This document shows, one piece after another, positions 46,901-57,087 of a stretch of 64,000 bases of DNA. Position 1 is the stretch's first letter. Each line of letters begins with the position of its first letter. The notes below the pieces were generated by a model. That model had not been told where the DNA came from and ran no database searches. It saw nothing but the letters and a program-made list of their open reading frames with translations. The stretch comes from Amborella trichopoda. Taxonomy: Eukaryota; Streptophyta; Magnoliopsida; Amborellales; Amborellaceae. The translations under genes were made by a program, and so were the position numbers. The stretch spans positions 5,895,747-5,959,746 of the forward strand of contig NW_006495273.1 in assembly GCF_000471905.2 (NCBI RefSeq), read 5' to 3'.

Positions 46901-49900
46901 AAAAAATCCTAATTTGTTTATGCTCTCAAACCCTAGTTTCTGAAAAAGGTATTGCGGCTATGCCTAAAGGAGCTTCCCAACTCAGACAATTCAGCGGGGT
47001 CAATAGGATCCGAGTATGCCATCGGTAAGGTAATCAGGTGTGGGGTGTACCAAGTCCTAAAAGGATGCCAGGCAAAGTCAAGTAAGTCTCCCGGCAATTC
47101 GAAGTTTATTTTTAGTCAGTTTTGCAATTTATTGCAATTTCCAGGAACAGTATTTGTATAAGAATTTATAGTTAAAGCTTGTACTCAGTCCTGGATTGAG
47201 TTATATTTATTTGACAATAAAAAGAAAAGATCCTAGGTTGTATTTAGGGTTTTGTTTATTATTTACAGCAGTGTTTCGTGGAACTTAAGAGCAGTGTTTC
47301 GTAGCACTTAAAGAGTGGAATTCAGATATATTAATAAAAAAAAGGAGAAAAAAATTATTTTTATTCTATGGAATTCCACATAGCCAGTTCTTTCAGATTT
47401 TTCACGACTTACTGTCATTGTAAATACGATGATACCATATATAATCAGTTATAACGAACCAAAACATGATGTGAAAGATTAAAAGGCATGTAGGAATTGG
47501 AAGGTACACAGAACAAATGGGATTCATCTGCCAGCTTATAGAGTAACATGATAATGTGTCTTGGCTCCAATGTTCCATGGAAGATGGGCCAAGAGACAAA
47601 CATCAGGGTCAGAAATAACAAAAAATTAAGGGTGTGCACATTCTGTGTTTAAGAAAAGATTTCCCCAATTAAACATTGCAAGCATGCACAGAATAAGCTT
47701 GTGATTCTTCTAAAGTGATGCTCTCATAGTCCAAGTTCGAACAATCTAAAGACTATTTTGGAAAAGAAAATCTCCCATGGTTGGACAAGCTCTTCACGAA
47801 TATGGGATAATGGAGCAGGATGCGCCTTAACAGTCAGGAGCCAAGTCCAAAGAAAATCAGTGCTCACCAGAGGACAACAAACACCCCGTATCCTGAAGAT
47901 GAATTGTGAGAACAGCTATGCAGTTCACAAACTATGGAAGATTAAAACCTGAAACTAATACAGCAGAAAATCGCCTCCTAAGCTTATCAAGTATTCTAAA
48001 CATATCACTGTGTTGGAGGCACATAAGTGGCGTCAATCTTAATTTGGAGAACTCTGAGCAATATGCAAGCTTTCAAAGAACAAGAGGACAGAATCTCGGG
48101 AGAACTTCCAATTTAAAGCCTAAGCACTAAAAGACCACTAGATCAGGCACTTCTAGGTTCTCATGAATCACAAATAATGGGAAACCAAATAAAAGTTTGT
48201 GGCATGACAAGGAAGAGTTTTTATTGGATAAATATGAACCAATGAAAACGCATATAACCATCGAGCTTCCATTTATACCAGAAATAACTAAAACGAATCA
48301 TTGAATCTACTAAGGAAAAATTGAAAATAAAGTACTGAACTCCATTTAGTTGGGAACTGCTTTCTCAGCATTCATTGACTGGAGAATTGAGAGCATGTTG
48401 AACTTGAGGGCAGTGGTGTTCTCCTTTCTCTTCCACTCAAACTTTACAAAAGGTGCAGAAAAGAATGTATAAAATGGATCATTCAGAGGATTCTCAAAAG
48501 GAGATGAAGATAGTGTGGTGGACTCAGATTGGTAGACTGGGTGCTCTCTCTCATCCATAGTTTGAAAAGACTCAGGAAATATCTTAGTGAGGGTTGGAAT
48601 ACAAACAGAAGGAATTGCCGCCCTAGTTTGACATTGGGCGGTATTCCTCGTCATCTAAGCAGTAGGAATTTTTTTTTTTATGGCAGTTAAAAAATTGCTT
48701 TAATTGTTGGTTTTGAGTGTGTCTCCGAGATGTTAGTGGAGTCATGCTATGATGCACTCTAGATCCTTTACTTATGGCAAATTTCAAAATGAAAAGCACA
48801 TCAGTGGCTTTCCACAGGATTACATTATCCATGCTTCCATGTCCGATTTCACAGCAATTTGACATTGAAAATGATGATAGGCATGAAGTGGGCCTTTTTC
48901 TTTTGATAACTGGCGACAATGTATTGATCCATAATGCATAAATTTACAGAAGGACCCACAAGTTGCAGAAAAAGGCAGTAGCCCACATGCCGGGAGCAAT
49001 GTAAAGTTTGGTAGCACTGTTAGGAAAGGTATTTGGGCCCTTAGAGGAAAAAAGAATTCATAAAGTATAGGGAAGGGAGAGAGAAAGGAGTGGAGGTAGG
49101 GACAGCAAGAGAGAGAGAGAGAGAGGCAGTTTAAAGAGGTGGTTAAGGAACCAGGAGGAGAGAGGGAAAGAGACCAGGTGGGTAGACAATCTCAGGAAAA
49201 AAAAATAGGGCACTCGGTATTTTCCTAGGAAGTAGGTCGGTGACAAGGAAGAGAGGTCGAAGGAGTGGTGGAATAGGTGGAGAGCTTTCCACGGGTTCAG
49301 TGGATAGGGTTTTGGAGGTAGTAGATGCTGGAAAAACAGAGTTGAAAGAGATGGGAACCTTTTGGTTCTTTTTTTCTTTTTTATTTGGCGGGGGGGGGAA
49401 GGGGGGGGGGGTTTGGGAGAGGATTGCTTAGGAAGGCAATCAGGGTTGTGGTAGGGTATAAACCAGAGTTCAAAAAGGTAGAGGCGCCCACCTAGGTGGC
49501 CAGGGGCCCTGACTGCCTAGGCAGATGGCCCTGTGGTGTTGGAGTGGGGGGGCCATGTATCTGTTATTTGTGCCTGAGGTGTGTGAGTGCATGTATGTGT
49601 GTGCCGCATGTGTAAAGCCTCGCATGAAATACTAAAAGATCATTTGTGGGTGTGCATGTCTATGTGTGCACGTGTGTAAGTCCTCGCAGAAAATACTTAA
49701 AGATCATCTTTTCCTTCTTATCTTATATGTAGAGTAAGAAAGATAGAGCATATGGATACATGTTTGTGAGAGAGAGACCTTGAACACTATTCTTTTTCTT
49801 CTTCTAATATGCCAAGATCAAGAGATAGCGAGAGAGGGAACTCGCATCACGCACTTGGAGGTCATCTTCTTCTTTTTCTTTCTCTTACATGTAAAGAGAG

Positions 49901-52900
49901 AGCATATGGGTCCATGTGTGTATATATGTGTGTGTGTGAGAGGAAAGAGGCCTTCAACCAAACACTTGGAGGCCATCCTCTCTTTCTTCTTATATGTAGA
50001 GAGAGCACATGGACCCATGAGAGTGTAAGCGTGGGGGAGGGAGAGAAGGGCCTTAAATGAGACTTGACTTTTATTTCTTTCTAAGACGACTTTCATAAAA
50101 TAAAAAATAAAAAAATTAAGGAGTCTACACAAGGCGGCCGCCCAGACCCGCCTAGGAGGTGCCTTGGGCATGCCAGCCAAGACCCCCCCCCTGTCTAGGC
50201 ATAGCCTAGGCGGATTGTTGGTCACGCTGCCTAGGCGGCCAGGCGGCTGACTTTTTCAACACTGATATAAACTACGGTGAGGGGGGTCAGGGGTTCAATG
50301 TGGGAAAGGAATGATTGTTGGAAAGGGAATAATTGTTGGGGGAGCTCCTTTGGACATGAAGTGTCAGAGGAGTGAGATTGGGATTTAGGTGTTTGGGGCT
50401 AGATGGGACAGGTAGCGTTCAGTGGGTGTGCACATGTAATGTAAAAGAATTTTGTACGGTGTTCTGCATTTCCACTTCATTTGGAATCTCTAGAGGGAGG
50501 TGGCTGAGTAGTCTCCATCAACGTTTTTGACGCAGTATGTGTTGGGATGGGAGAGATATGGCCAAATGTGAGCAGCTTGTTAAGTATGGTGTGTTTTGTG
50601 CGTCTAGAGTATGTGCCATTGTCTTACGATAGCCATGTCAGATATTATTATCATATTGAGGTTGACATATGACCGTTTGTCAAAAGGGGTCCACGTTATT
50701 AAAATGTGAGCATCGTGCATTAACTGAGAGTGCAAGGCTGATGATGAACCGGGCTTGGGGGGAATAGTATTTTGTGCTATCCCCTTGTGCCATGTCACAT
50801 TTAAGGAGGCATGACACTCGGTTGCCACCTTGGTCAGTTCTTGGGGTTGGTGGGGTATAGGGTACTGCGTAAGTTGAGAGTTTAGGAATAGGATGGGGTG
50901 GTGATGCGTTGTTATTAGAGTAGAGAGGGTGTCAAGATGGGACAAGGGTTGGGCCAGGGTGGAGGGCTAGGAATAGGCTGGTGGGAGGGTCATGTAGGGG
51001 TGCCAATGTGGAGTGAGTAAGGTCGTGGTGAATGCAGTTAGATGACATGGAGGGGTCCTGATTTGATGGATCATGGTTCAAGTGGGATCATGTGGAAGAG
51101 TAAGAGGTCAGCTTTGAGGTGTTAATGTGGGCCGTTGGATTGGGAAATTGGTAGCTGATGCTGATATGGCGATCTACAAAGTTTGTAGAGATTTGCCACA
51201 TCTGTTCTTACTTCTTCGCTTGGGATGTCGGTGTTTGCAGATCACCATGGTCCGGTCCACCTGTGTAATCTCTAGATCTGCGGTCTTGGGAGTAGATAAG
51301 GGTACTTGGTGGACTGCAATGGCATTGATAGGGTTAAACAGGTTGTTAGGATTAGACTGGCACACTTGGTGGTTGGCAATGGTGTTGCGAGATTTAAATA
51401 CCTGAGTCGAAATGGTCATGGAGTAGAACCGAACTCCAATTTGGAGGGCAAACTCTTTTGCCAAGGACTCCTTGAGTGGAGTTTGAATTAAAATGATGCG
51501 AGATCAGTCCTAAATGGTAGTTTTTGGAAGGTTTTGCTCCACCATGCGGAAACCACTGCAGTGATCCCTAACGGCTTCGATAGTGGAGTGGTGCCAGGCA
51601 AGCATGGGAATACCTTGGACAGGATCCAGAATCTTCTTTGAGGAAAGGCAATGAAATGGGGCCTCGAAGATAGAAGTTAGAAGTTCCCCCCTCAAAAGTG
51701 TAGCTTCTTGCTAGCAGTGGCAATATCGGCCATCTCCTTCTTTAATACAAATGTTAACATTTCTCAAAAAAAATATCGGCCATCTCCTTCAAGGCGAAGG
51801 AAATGAGATGCGTTTTCTTTTGATATTGGATGGCATGTGATTTGGGTTGATTTTCCAAGTGACTGCAGTCCAATTTTGAATATTTTTTTGGTCATCCCAG
51901 GGAGGACTGAATTGAGCAATGAAAGAATTTTTGAGGTCTGTTCTTTGAAAAAAAGCACCTTGGATCCGTGAAAACCCTTGAACCAGGTGGCAAAGGGGAA
52001 ACTGGATGGTTGTTGGTTGATATGTATGTGCTTTGAGTATTAAGGGTTTTGATATGCTATTGATTGGATGATGTTGTGGGCTGGCTGACTTTGCTGCATT
52101 GGCATAAGACTGGTAGAGAGGTGGTAAAACTATTAGTTTGGGGTTGTTGGACTTTGGTGGTATGTAGTATATTGTGTTAGGTGGGGCTACATTTGGTTGT
52201 GGGAAGTGCAAGGGTCGAGCTAGCACCTGATTGTGGGGTGCTATCGCTTGCGTTATGTGGTGTTTGTTTGGGATGTGATGGTGGCCTAGCGCAAAAAATC
52301 CCATGCAAGAGTGTTGGTGGACGCAAAAAACCCCATGCAAGAGTTGCTGGAGAGTGGGCTGTCATGGTGCCTCAGAAATATTTCCTTAGTATAGCAATTG
52401 TGCAAGTGTTGTCGCAAACAATGGGAGTATGTGAACTCAAATTTATGAGTCAGTTGGGGGTGATTGATGTTGGGCACCGCCTAAAGGCCTCTAGCTCTTT
52501 CCTTCACTCACTTATCTACATGGTTGGAATGACAATAGGTTCCAATAAGAACCTTTGTCTTATAGTAAAATTGTAAGTACAATGACTGATGATCCACACA
52601 TATATAAATATGGATTAGAAAAACCCAAATCAACAATTAACAACAAATTTATCATGTAGAAGTAAAATTCTGATGTGGCACAAAGATCTAAAAATCCTGT
52701 GCTCTTTTTGGTTATATATATATTTTCTACACAACTTATCAATGGCATGAAAGAAAACCACAACACAATTTCCAACAGTGATCTGGTCATCACTCATTGA
52801 AGCTTTCATTCTACATAACACTATGTTTGATCAAAAAAATTACCGTAGGAATTTGTTCAGAACAAGCTCACCCAGGTGAAGTTCATTTGGGTAATGAATA

Positions 52901-54781
52901 TAAGCACGGTTGAAGCAGCACGCACAATAGCTGTCCCAAGAACTTTGACAGAAAGTTCTAATTTATGAAGAAGGTGAAATATTCATCTCCATCCCATGAA
53001 ATACAGGTAAACTAACATCCCCAATATATATTTCTCAAAAGCGACTACTGTGTTGGTAAACCACTCTTGGGCTCCTTGACCAGCATTGCAACAGTCCAAC
53101 TGATAATGACAACAACCAGTCAAATTAATGACGCCTGTTAAATAATTTTCTTAATTCATGATTAGGGAAGATAACTCTGTCGTTTCCTTGTTTTTCTTTT
53201 TTCTTTATTACTGTTTAAATGGTGGAGTCCGTTTCTGGAGATTACAGTCGGTTTTGTAAAACCTCTTCCTCACCAAAAGTGCGAGTATGACATACAGCAA
53301 TCGCCAAATCACCTTTTTGGGTAAGAAAGGGTGTTTCAGGAACCTCCCCTTCATCCCAAAATGGATTGCATCCTACCTCCATTTATACTCTCTACCTCCA
53401 TTTATTCTCCCTCGCTTCTTCCCTCTTTCAACAAGTGGAGGAACCCTTTCGTTTTCAATATATGAAATGATGTAAGAATATTCCAGCCATTTTTGTTTAA
53501 AGAATTTCACTTGTATTAGGCAGCAGAAGCCAAGACTACCCAGTTCATGCATACACCAGCCAATTTGATTCAAGGGCTAGTTAAGGTCAGTATTCACCGG
53601 GTTAGATAGGTCCTTTGTCATTGCCACCCTGGTGCTCGTGCTCGGCAGTAATGGATGTCTATCCAATATAAGAAATCCAGTTTTTGCAATAATTAAACCA
53701 ACACTAAAAAGTATAGTGTTGGTGGTTGCCCCCTTGACAACCCGGTACCCTCAGGTATAGGGGGGCTCCTTTGTCCTAGTGATGGAAGCATTCTGATGTC
53801 TTTCTCTTGTCCTATTGGAATCGCGAACTCCACCCTTGCCAAGGCCCTTGCCCTCTTGGAGGGCCTTTGGAAGTGTGACCCATCGGAGTCACAACCTGAT
53901 AGTGGAAGGAGATGCCAAGAACATTATCACCTGGGTATCTCATCGATCAGATTGGCTGTGGTGTCTCAACGACATTTTTGAAGAAATTTTGTTAATCACC
54001 AGAGATTTCAGAATCACTTGGCAGCACATAAATAGAAAGGCAAACTCAGAAGCTGATAGGTTGGCTAAGGAGGAGACATCCAGTTCCGCCTTGGGGACCT
54101 AAAGCCACTTTCCCTCTCTACCTCCCAGTGTAGTTTTTTACTTTTGGCATTTTGTCAGGACCCTGTTTGGTCCTTTATACAGTGACCACCGGGGTCACTA
54201 AACCCCTTGGAATTTTGTTTCCTCTTTCTAATGAAATACAGTGAACTTTATTGTAAAAAAAAAAAAAACATTACTAAAAGGTATAGTTACTGATGTTTAA
54301 CCAAAGAGAAAATGGACTTCCAAAACTTACAATAAGAACGGAAAGTAAAATAAACAATTCACAAAGTTGGACATCACATAACCAATTACCATCAACCTGT
54401 TTCTCCATCTAAGATTCTAAACTTGAAATATCTATCCACAATTCCATGAACCTTATATTATCAATAAAAGAAAACATCCAGGATCTTCCTATCAAAAGAA
54501 ACAAAATAGATAACACTTACCAAATAACAAAGATGTTCCAGAGTGAAACCCTTTGTTGTGTTAACATGATCCATTAGCCTACCAGGAGTCGCTATTAGTA
54601 TGTCCACAGAACTTCCCATGGATGTCTCCAACTGCAGGTCTTCTGGATCATAAGCATTAGAGAATTCAAATGCTGGCTTCTTTACAAGTTCTGCTATCTC
54701 ATCTGTTATTGATGTTTGACCTACTGCCAAACCCACATGTAAGCCCACTGCAGGTGCAATAGCGGCAAATACTTCCTTAAC
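37879..54781 (-). CDS. RH1: RH1-like DEAD-box ATP-dependent RNA helicase, 3' seven exons (5' end outside window)
   Basis: This is an RNA-dependent ATPase that unwinds RNA. The family resembles Dbp6/DDX51, which act in large ribosomal subunit assembly in the nucleolus (family knowledge). Exons 54521-54781, 45037-45206, 44750-44933, 42792-42979, 42406-42610, 38071-38176 and 37879-37988 join in phase with GT-AG introns to 1224 nt, or 407 codons plus TAG. Motifs in order are ATPGRLMDH, DETD (motif II, Thr in place of the usual Ala), SATLT (III), IIFTSS (IV), VLVASDAMTRGMD (V) and HRAGRTARAG (VI). The product therefore holds the end of RecA domain 1 and all of domain 2. Motifs Q, I (Walker A) and Ia are absent from the window, although the first exon seen starts VKEVFAAIAPAVGL, which in RH1 directly follows them. 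The missing exons (roughly 120-130 residues) should lie to the right of 64000. If they do not, this is a decapitated gene. Confidence 0.92.
38071..38176 (-). CDS. RH1: RH1-like gene, penultimate exon
   Basis: Encodes IKRYRKLLKKAGSDGSRTYS and a C-terminal extension block. The acceptor used here (TTGATCAACAG) is the last of three tandem copies (see 38167-38277). Confidence 0.9.
38167..38277. repeat. Triplicated unit spanning an RH1 splice acceptor
   Basis: Three tandem copies (about 37-bp period) of CGCTTGATCTGTTGATCAAA plus an AAGAAGAAAGAAA tract. On the transcript strand each is a pyrimidine tract followed by GATCAAC(A/G)G and ATCAAGC. The middle copy reads CAACGG and has lost its AG at that position. 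Confidence 0.9.
38278..38949 (-). other. Part of RH1 intron
   Basis: No element recognised except a 15-bp poly-A run near 38598-38612. Confidence 0.4.
38958..39353 (+). mobile_element. MITE family copy E (396 bp), in RH1 intron
   Basis: Starts GGGTATGGTTTCGATAAGG and ends CCTTATATAAACTTTTCCCT. The ends pair for about 50 bp (GGTTGCAACCTTAAA, AATTAAGGCGCGCCTC). The perfect 8-bp target duplication TCAACTAT lies on both sides (38950-38957, 39354-39361). This is the clearest member of the family. Confidence 0.88.
39362..42405 (-). other. Remainder of RH1 intron
   Basis: A/T-rich sequence with one RTE fragment (40388-40600) and no other recognised element or gene. Confidence 0.4.
40388..40600 (+). 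mobile_element. Internally deleted RTE-type LINE fragment
   Basis: Contains ACCCAACTCCGCCTTGGCAG and TAGGTAGGCAGCCAGAGTAA, familiar from the 5' region of plant RTE elements. The RTE 3'-end phrase CAAATAGTTGGGATAAAGATGA follows directly, so most of the element is missing. A (TATC)n tract follows. Confidence 0.6.
42406..42610 (-). CDS. RH1: RH1-like gene, exon with motifs V and VI
   Basis: Encodes VLVASDAMTRGMDVDGIANV, then INYDMPNNVKTYIHRAGRTA and RAGRPGRCFTLLRREE. Both arginine fingers of motif VI are intact. Confidence 0.96.
42792..42979 (-). CDS. RH1: RH1-like gene, exon with motif IV
   Basis: Encodes FCESKLKPLYLVALLQGLKE, then EKSIIFTSSIESTQRLSILL and the start of RecA domain 2. Ends inside an Arg/Ser codon (phase 2). 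Confidence 0.93.
43341..43665 (-). mobile_element. RTE-type LINE 3' tail
   Basis: On the minus strand it encodes RILENFGVTPIGDKMREIRL, RWAGHM, CELIQVEGLKRARGRPKG and a decayed end, closing in a short (GAT)n tract. It is the best preserved of the RTE tails here. Confidence 0.85.
44191..44217 (-). mobile_element. 27-bp LINE 3'-end stub with target duplication
   Basis: On the minus strand it reads CTTGTTCTCAAAAAAAAAAG and then A's, resembling the 3' end (ACATTCTCAAAAAA) of the LINE at 56482. ACACTAATATC is repeated exactly on both sides (44180-44190, 44218-44228). Confidence 0.65.
44750..44933 (-). CDS. RH1: RH1-like gene, exon with SAT motif
   Basis: Encodes GVERDFNGKCYPRLVKMILS followed by ATLTRDPSKLSQLDLHHPL and a Gln-Leu-Pro-Glu linker. 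It is separated from the previous exon by only 103 bp. Confidence 0.93.
45037..45206 (-). CDS. RH1: RH1-like gene, exon with DETD motif
   Basis: Starts VVDETDRLLREAYQSWLPTV, then a poorly conserved insert ending CLTTCLTTIRR. The last residues come from a perfect 12-bp tandem duplication (45048-45059, 45060-45071). Ends in phase 2. Confidence 0.88.
45350..47290 (+). repeat. Possible LTR-like or other repeat block
   Basis: Non-coding and less A/T-rich than its surroundings. It has a TATA-like CTATAAATTG at about 46670, followed by a pyrimidine-rich leader, and a CAATAAAAAG poly-A-like signal near 47215, an order seen in LTRs. Neither TG/CA ends nor a partner LTR were found. Confidence 0.25.
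48346..48654 (-). CDS. Unrecognised open frame in the sense strand of the RH1 intron
   Basis: 102 codons. The C-terminal half (from FPESFQTMDEREH to SMNAEKAVPN) has balanced codon use and aromatic-rich blocks (FYTFFSAPFVKFEWKRKEN) that look like real protein, but I do not recognise the family. It may be the last exon of a captured gene fragment. A CTGCTTAG acceptor-like site lies just before the first ATG. Confidence 0.3.
   Translation of the reverse strand: MTRNTAQCQTRAAIPSVCIPTLTKIFPESFQTMDEREHPVYQSESTTLSSSPFENPLNDPFYTFFSAPFVKFEWKRKENTTALKFNMLSILQSMNAEKAVPN
49464..50264. mobile_element. hAT-like non-autonomous element (801 bp) with internal tandem repeats
   Basis: The left end CAGAGTTCAAAAAGG and the right end CTTTTTCAACACTG are inverted repeats with GC-rich subterminal CCTAGG(C/T)GG motifs, a known plant hAT MITE style. 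GTATAAAC (49456-49463) and ATATAAAC (50265-50272) flank it, an 8-bp target duplication with one change. The interior has about three copies of a roughly 110-150-bp unit containing CTTATATGTAGAGAGAGCA and ACACTTGGAGG(C/T)CATC. Confidence 0.8.
50265..51173. other. GT-rich unassigned intron sequence
   Basis: No domain recognised. It may be a decayed continuation of the minus-strand LINE ORF1 region that lies to the right. Confidence 0.35.
51174..52340 (-). mobile_element. Decayed LINE ORF1 (DUF4283-type) region
   Basis: On the minus strand a 183-codon frame (51789-52340) ends in a DUF4283-like segment. After frameshifts it continues as VQGIPMLAWHHSTIEAVRDH and CSGFRMVEQNL, matching the GIP-hxLW...CGGF pattern of plant LINE ORF1 proteins, and then ALQIGVRFYSMTIST. 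This part has several stops. A 31-bp LINE stub interrupts it at 51741. No RT follows on this strand. Confidence 0.6.
51741..51771 (+). mobile_element. 31-bp LINE 3'-end stub with 19-bp target duplication
   Basis: The inserted sequence TTTAATACAAATGTTAACAT plus TTCTCAAAAAA is only the extreme 3' end of an L1-like LINE; the LINE ending at 57087 finishes TTAACATTCTCAAAAAA. The perfect 19-bp duplication AATATCGGCCATCTCCTTC flanks it (51722-51740, 51772-51790). Confidence 0.9.
52341..53702 (-). other. RH1 intron, unassigned
   Basis: No gene or element recognised. Confidence 0.4.
53718..54272 (+). mobile_element. 5'-truncated L1-like LINE (555 bp) with target duplication
   Basis: Encodes the end of an RNase H domain across a frameshift (ALALLEGLWKC, then LIVEGDAKNIITWVSH, then HINRKANSEADRLAKEE), then a 3' UTR and a 14-bp poly-A at 54255-54268. 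ACTAAAA(A/G)GTATAGT flanks it (53703-53717, 54273-54287), 14 of 15 bases identical. Confidence 0.9.
54521..54781 (-). CDS. RH1: RH1-like gene, internal exon (motif Ib region)
   Basis: 87 codons, phase 0 at both ends, from VKEVFAAIAPAVGLHVGLAV to ATPGRLMDHVNTTKGFTLEH and LCYL. It is followed by a GTAAGT donor and a 9.3-kb intron. Confidence 0.93.
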
Positions 54782-55349
54782 CTGTAGGACAATGCAAACA
54801 GAACTACAGAGTTAGGACTTCCTGCACATTCTTAACCAACCAACTAGAAAAGAGAGCTTAATACAAACACATAATATTCAATATTTTCAAACCTCACTAA
54901 AAAATTGCCATGCTACCTACAAGCTGAGACAATTAAGAATGAGGGAACTCAAGATACAAGCATGCATCTGTATGTGAAGTAAAAATAGTTTGGCAAAACA
55001 AATGCTTAAAAAATTGTGAACTTTTGAATAGGGATAAGCTAAGCCATTTGGAAGGCATCAAGAGGCAAGGGGATGTGATGGAGCTTTTAGCAAATGGTAA
55101 TAATGTAGAGTCACAAGCCATAGGGCAGCACACGGGCAGGAGAAGTGGGTGGTTTGGCAGGGAACATCAAAGGGATGAAAACATGGACAGTTCACCGTGG
55201 GATTTGAACCCAAGTCCATGTCAAATCTATTTTATTCTACTATGGGAGCTATGAACTTCAGTCATCAACTCATGCCTCTCCCAACTAACTGGCCTACAGA
55301 ATAACTCCACCGAAACAAACATTTCTTCTTCATTTCCTCCCAACTTAGA
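54782..55349 (-). other. RH1 intron sequence upstream of the first visible exon
   Basis: No helicase exon with a Walker A motif was found here. A tRNA-like B-box (minus strand, near 55200) occurs without a cloverleaf. Confidence 0.4.
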
Positions 55350-55930
55350 GAGATCTCAAATTAGTCAGTTCCTAAAATGCAACCCATCCAAACTAACCTC
55401 AACTTACCAGGTTTCCACCACTATTCACGGAAAACTCTTCCCAATCTTTGTCAGCCCCTAGCAGAGAAGCCATGTCAAAACTCAAAAGTTGGAAACCAGA
55501 AAATCTAACCCATCCCGGTGGAGTATCCCTTATCAACCATACCTCTACCCACTCACACATCACCGGTGCTCAACTTTCCAACCATCCACAACCACCATTA
55601 ACACCCTAGAGAAGCTCTATGCAGATTTTCTTTCAAGTAACTAACAAAAGTAAAGACACTGAAACCTTGTCAAAAGGAGCACCATTTGCAAATCAAAGAG
55701 TGAAGGTGGACTTGGCATAAAAAAAATCAAATAAATTAACAAGTCTTGACTACCAAAATATGGGTCCGAATTGGAGAGTGGAACACAATCCATGCGGTCA
55801 GAACTAATAGGGACAAAACATATTTGCAGACATCATATAAGAACCTCAAGAGCCACAACGAGAGACTCTTGAGCTTGGAAAGCCATATACAAAACTCTCC
55901 CATTAGTTATATGTCACAGCCAGAGGGCCT
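55350..55930 (+). mobile_element. L1-like LINE fragment (post-RT region), outer element of a nest
   Basis: Decayed frames give KLKSWKPENLTHPGGVSLIN, GGLGIKKIK and RTSRATTRDS, the region after RT in plant L1 elements. The downstream zf-RVT part reappears at 57679, so the element was split by later insertions. Confidence 0.65.
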
Positions 55931-56265
55931 TAGGTGATGATGGGTTTGTTGATAGGCTCACAAGGATTCCCAATGATAATAGTGATTTTACCCCATGTAG
56001 TACAGTGAAATACTCCAACAATCAGAGAAAGGGGCCAGAAAGAAGAGGGGGGGGGGGACACTAGCGGCCATATGGAAAAGACTGATACACCATAGAGCCT
56101 CGGGGGAGTGGCCATATGGAAAAGACCGATACACCCTAGGGCCTATTGGTTGTAATGGTGAGCCTTCCAAAAGTCGGTAGTTACAATGGATAGAATGCAA
56201 AGATGGCGACTCCAATTGAGCAGCACATGTCGCATGTTTAAGCACTTTCTTATACAATGCTTATG
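55931..56265. repeat. Short tandem repeat block
   Basis: GGCCATATGGAAAAGAC(T/C)GA and the next 16 bp occur twice (about 56077-56107 and 56111-56141), next to a poly-G run at 56048-56058. Otherwise unassigned. Confidence 0.6.
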
Positions 56266-56481
56266 TACAATGGTGTATGTTGTTTGCGGATGACATAGTT
56301 TTGATCAATGAGACTAGAAGCGGCATCAATGCAACGTTAGAACTTTGGGGGGATGCTCTAAAATCTAAAGGTTTTAAAATTAGCTGGACTAAGATAGAAT
56401 ATCTGGAATGCAAGTTTAGTAATAATAAAAGTAGAAACAAGGAAGTAGCTAAGATTGATGGGCAAGAAATACCTAAAAGAG

Positions 56482-57087
56482 TAGGCTTCATCCTTCAGGA
56501 GTAGGTGTCGTCTGTAGGAATCACCTGGGGGAACCAATAGCAACCATATCCAAATTTATTAGTCACAAGGAATCCATGGAGGCAGAAGCTTTAGCACTCC
56601 TAGAAGGCATTAGGCTTCTCTCACTTCATAGGATTGAGACCGTAACAGTAGAGAGAGATTCCAAGAACGTGATCACTTGGGCCCAAAAATTCTCTTCCAC
56701 TCCCTCAACTTTGTTTCACATCTTTGACGAAATATTCCACCTTTGTAGGGGAATTCAGGCCTTCTGGAAGGACACGTGGAGGGAATCAAACCACGACGCA
56801 GATACCCTGGCCAAAGCAGCAGCTATCTGTGAAGGACTTCTTTTATTTTTGGATGGGTTTCTTCGTGAAGGACGGCTTAGTTTTTTGGATGGGTTTCTTT
56901 TTGTTGGTTGCTTTGTTCTCAATTTAACCCTCTAAAAGATGACCTTTTAATTCAATCTCCTCTCCTCTCTCTTCTCTCTCTCTCTCTCCCCCCTGTACCT
57001 CTACTAGTCTCTTGTGGCTAGCTAGCTTCCTCGGCCTTACCCTGTTAGGACCCTTTACTATATATTAAAGTTAACATTCTCAAAAAA
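56482..57087 (+). mobile_element. 5'-truncated L1-like LINE inserted in the RTE element
   Basis: 606 bp with an RNase H end (EAEALALLEGIRLLSLHRIE, VERDSKNVITWAQ, ESNHDADTLAKAA), a CT-rich 3' UTR and the terminal TTAACATTCTCAAAAAA. The perfect 18-bp target duplication AAGAAATACCTAAAAGAG lies at 56464-56481 and 57088-57105. Confidence 0.95.

Larger units (their letters stand above)
45207..49463 (-). other. Large RH1 intron, left part
   Basis: Contains a possible LTR-like block (45350-47290), an unrecognised open frame (48346-48654), a (GA)n tract at 45282-45306 and purine-rich, CT/GA-rich sequence at 49060-49160. Confidence 0.45.

Noticed and set aside
49818..50225. 135-codon minus-strand frame
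   Set aside because: It lies across the tandem repeats and end of the hAT-like element and has no known domain.
55190..55256. tRNA-like sequence on the minus strand with a perfect B box (GGTTCAAATCC) and partly pairing acceptor ends
   Set aside because: There is no anticodon stem and the D arm is unconvincing, so it is at best a tRNA-derived relic.
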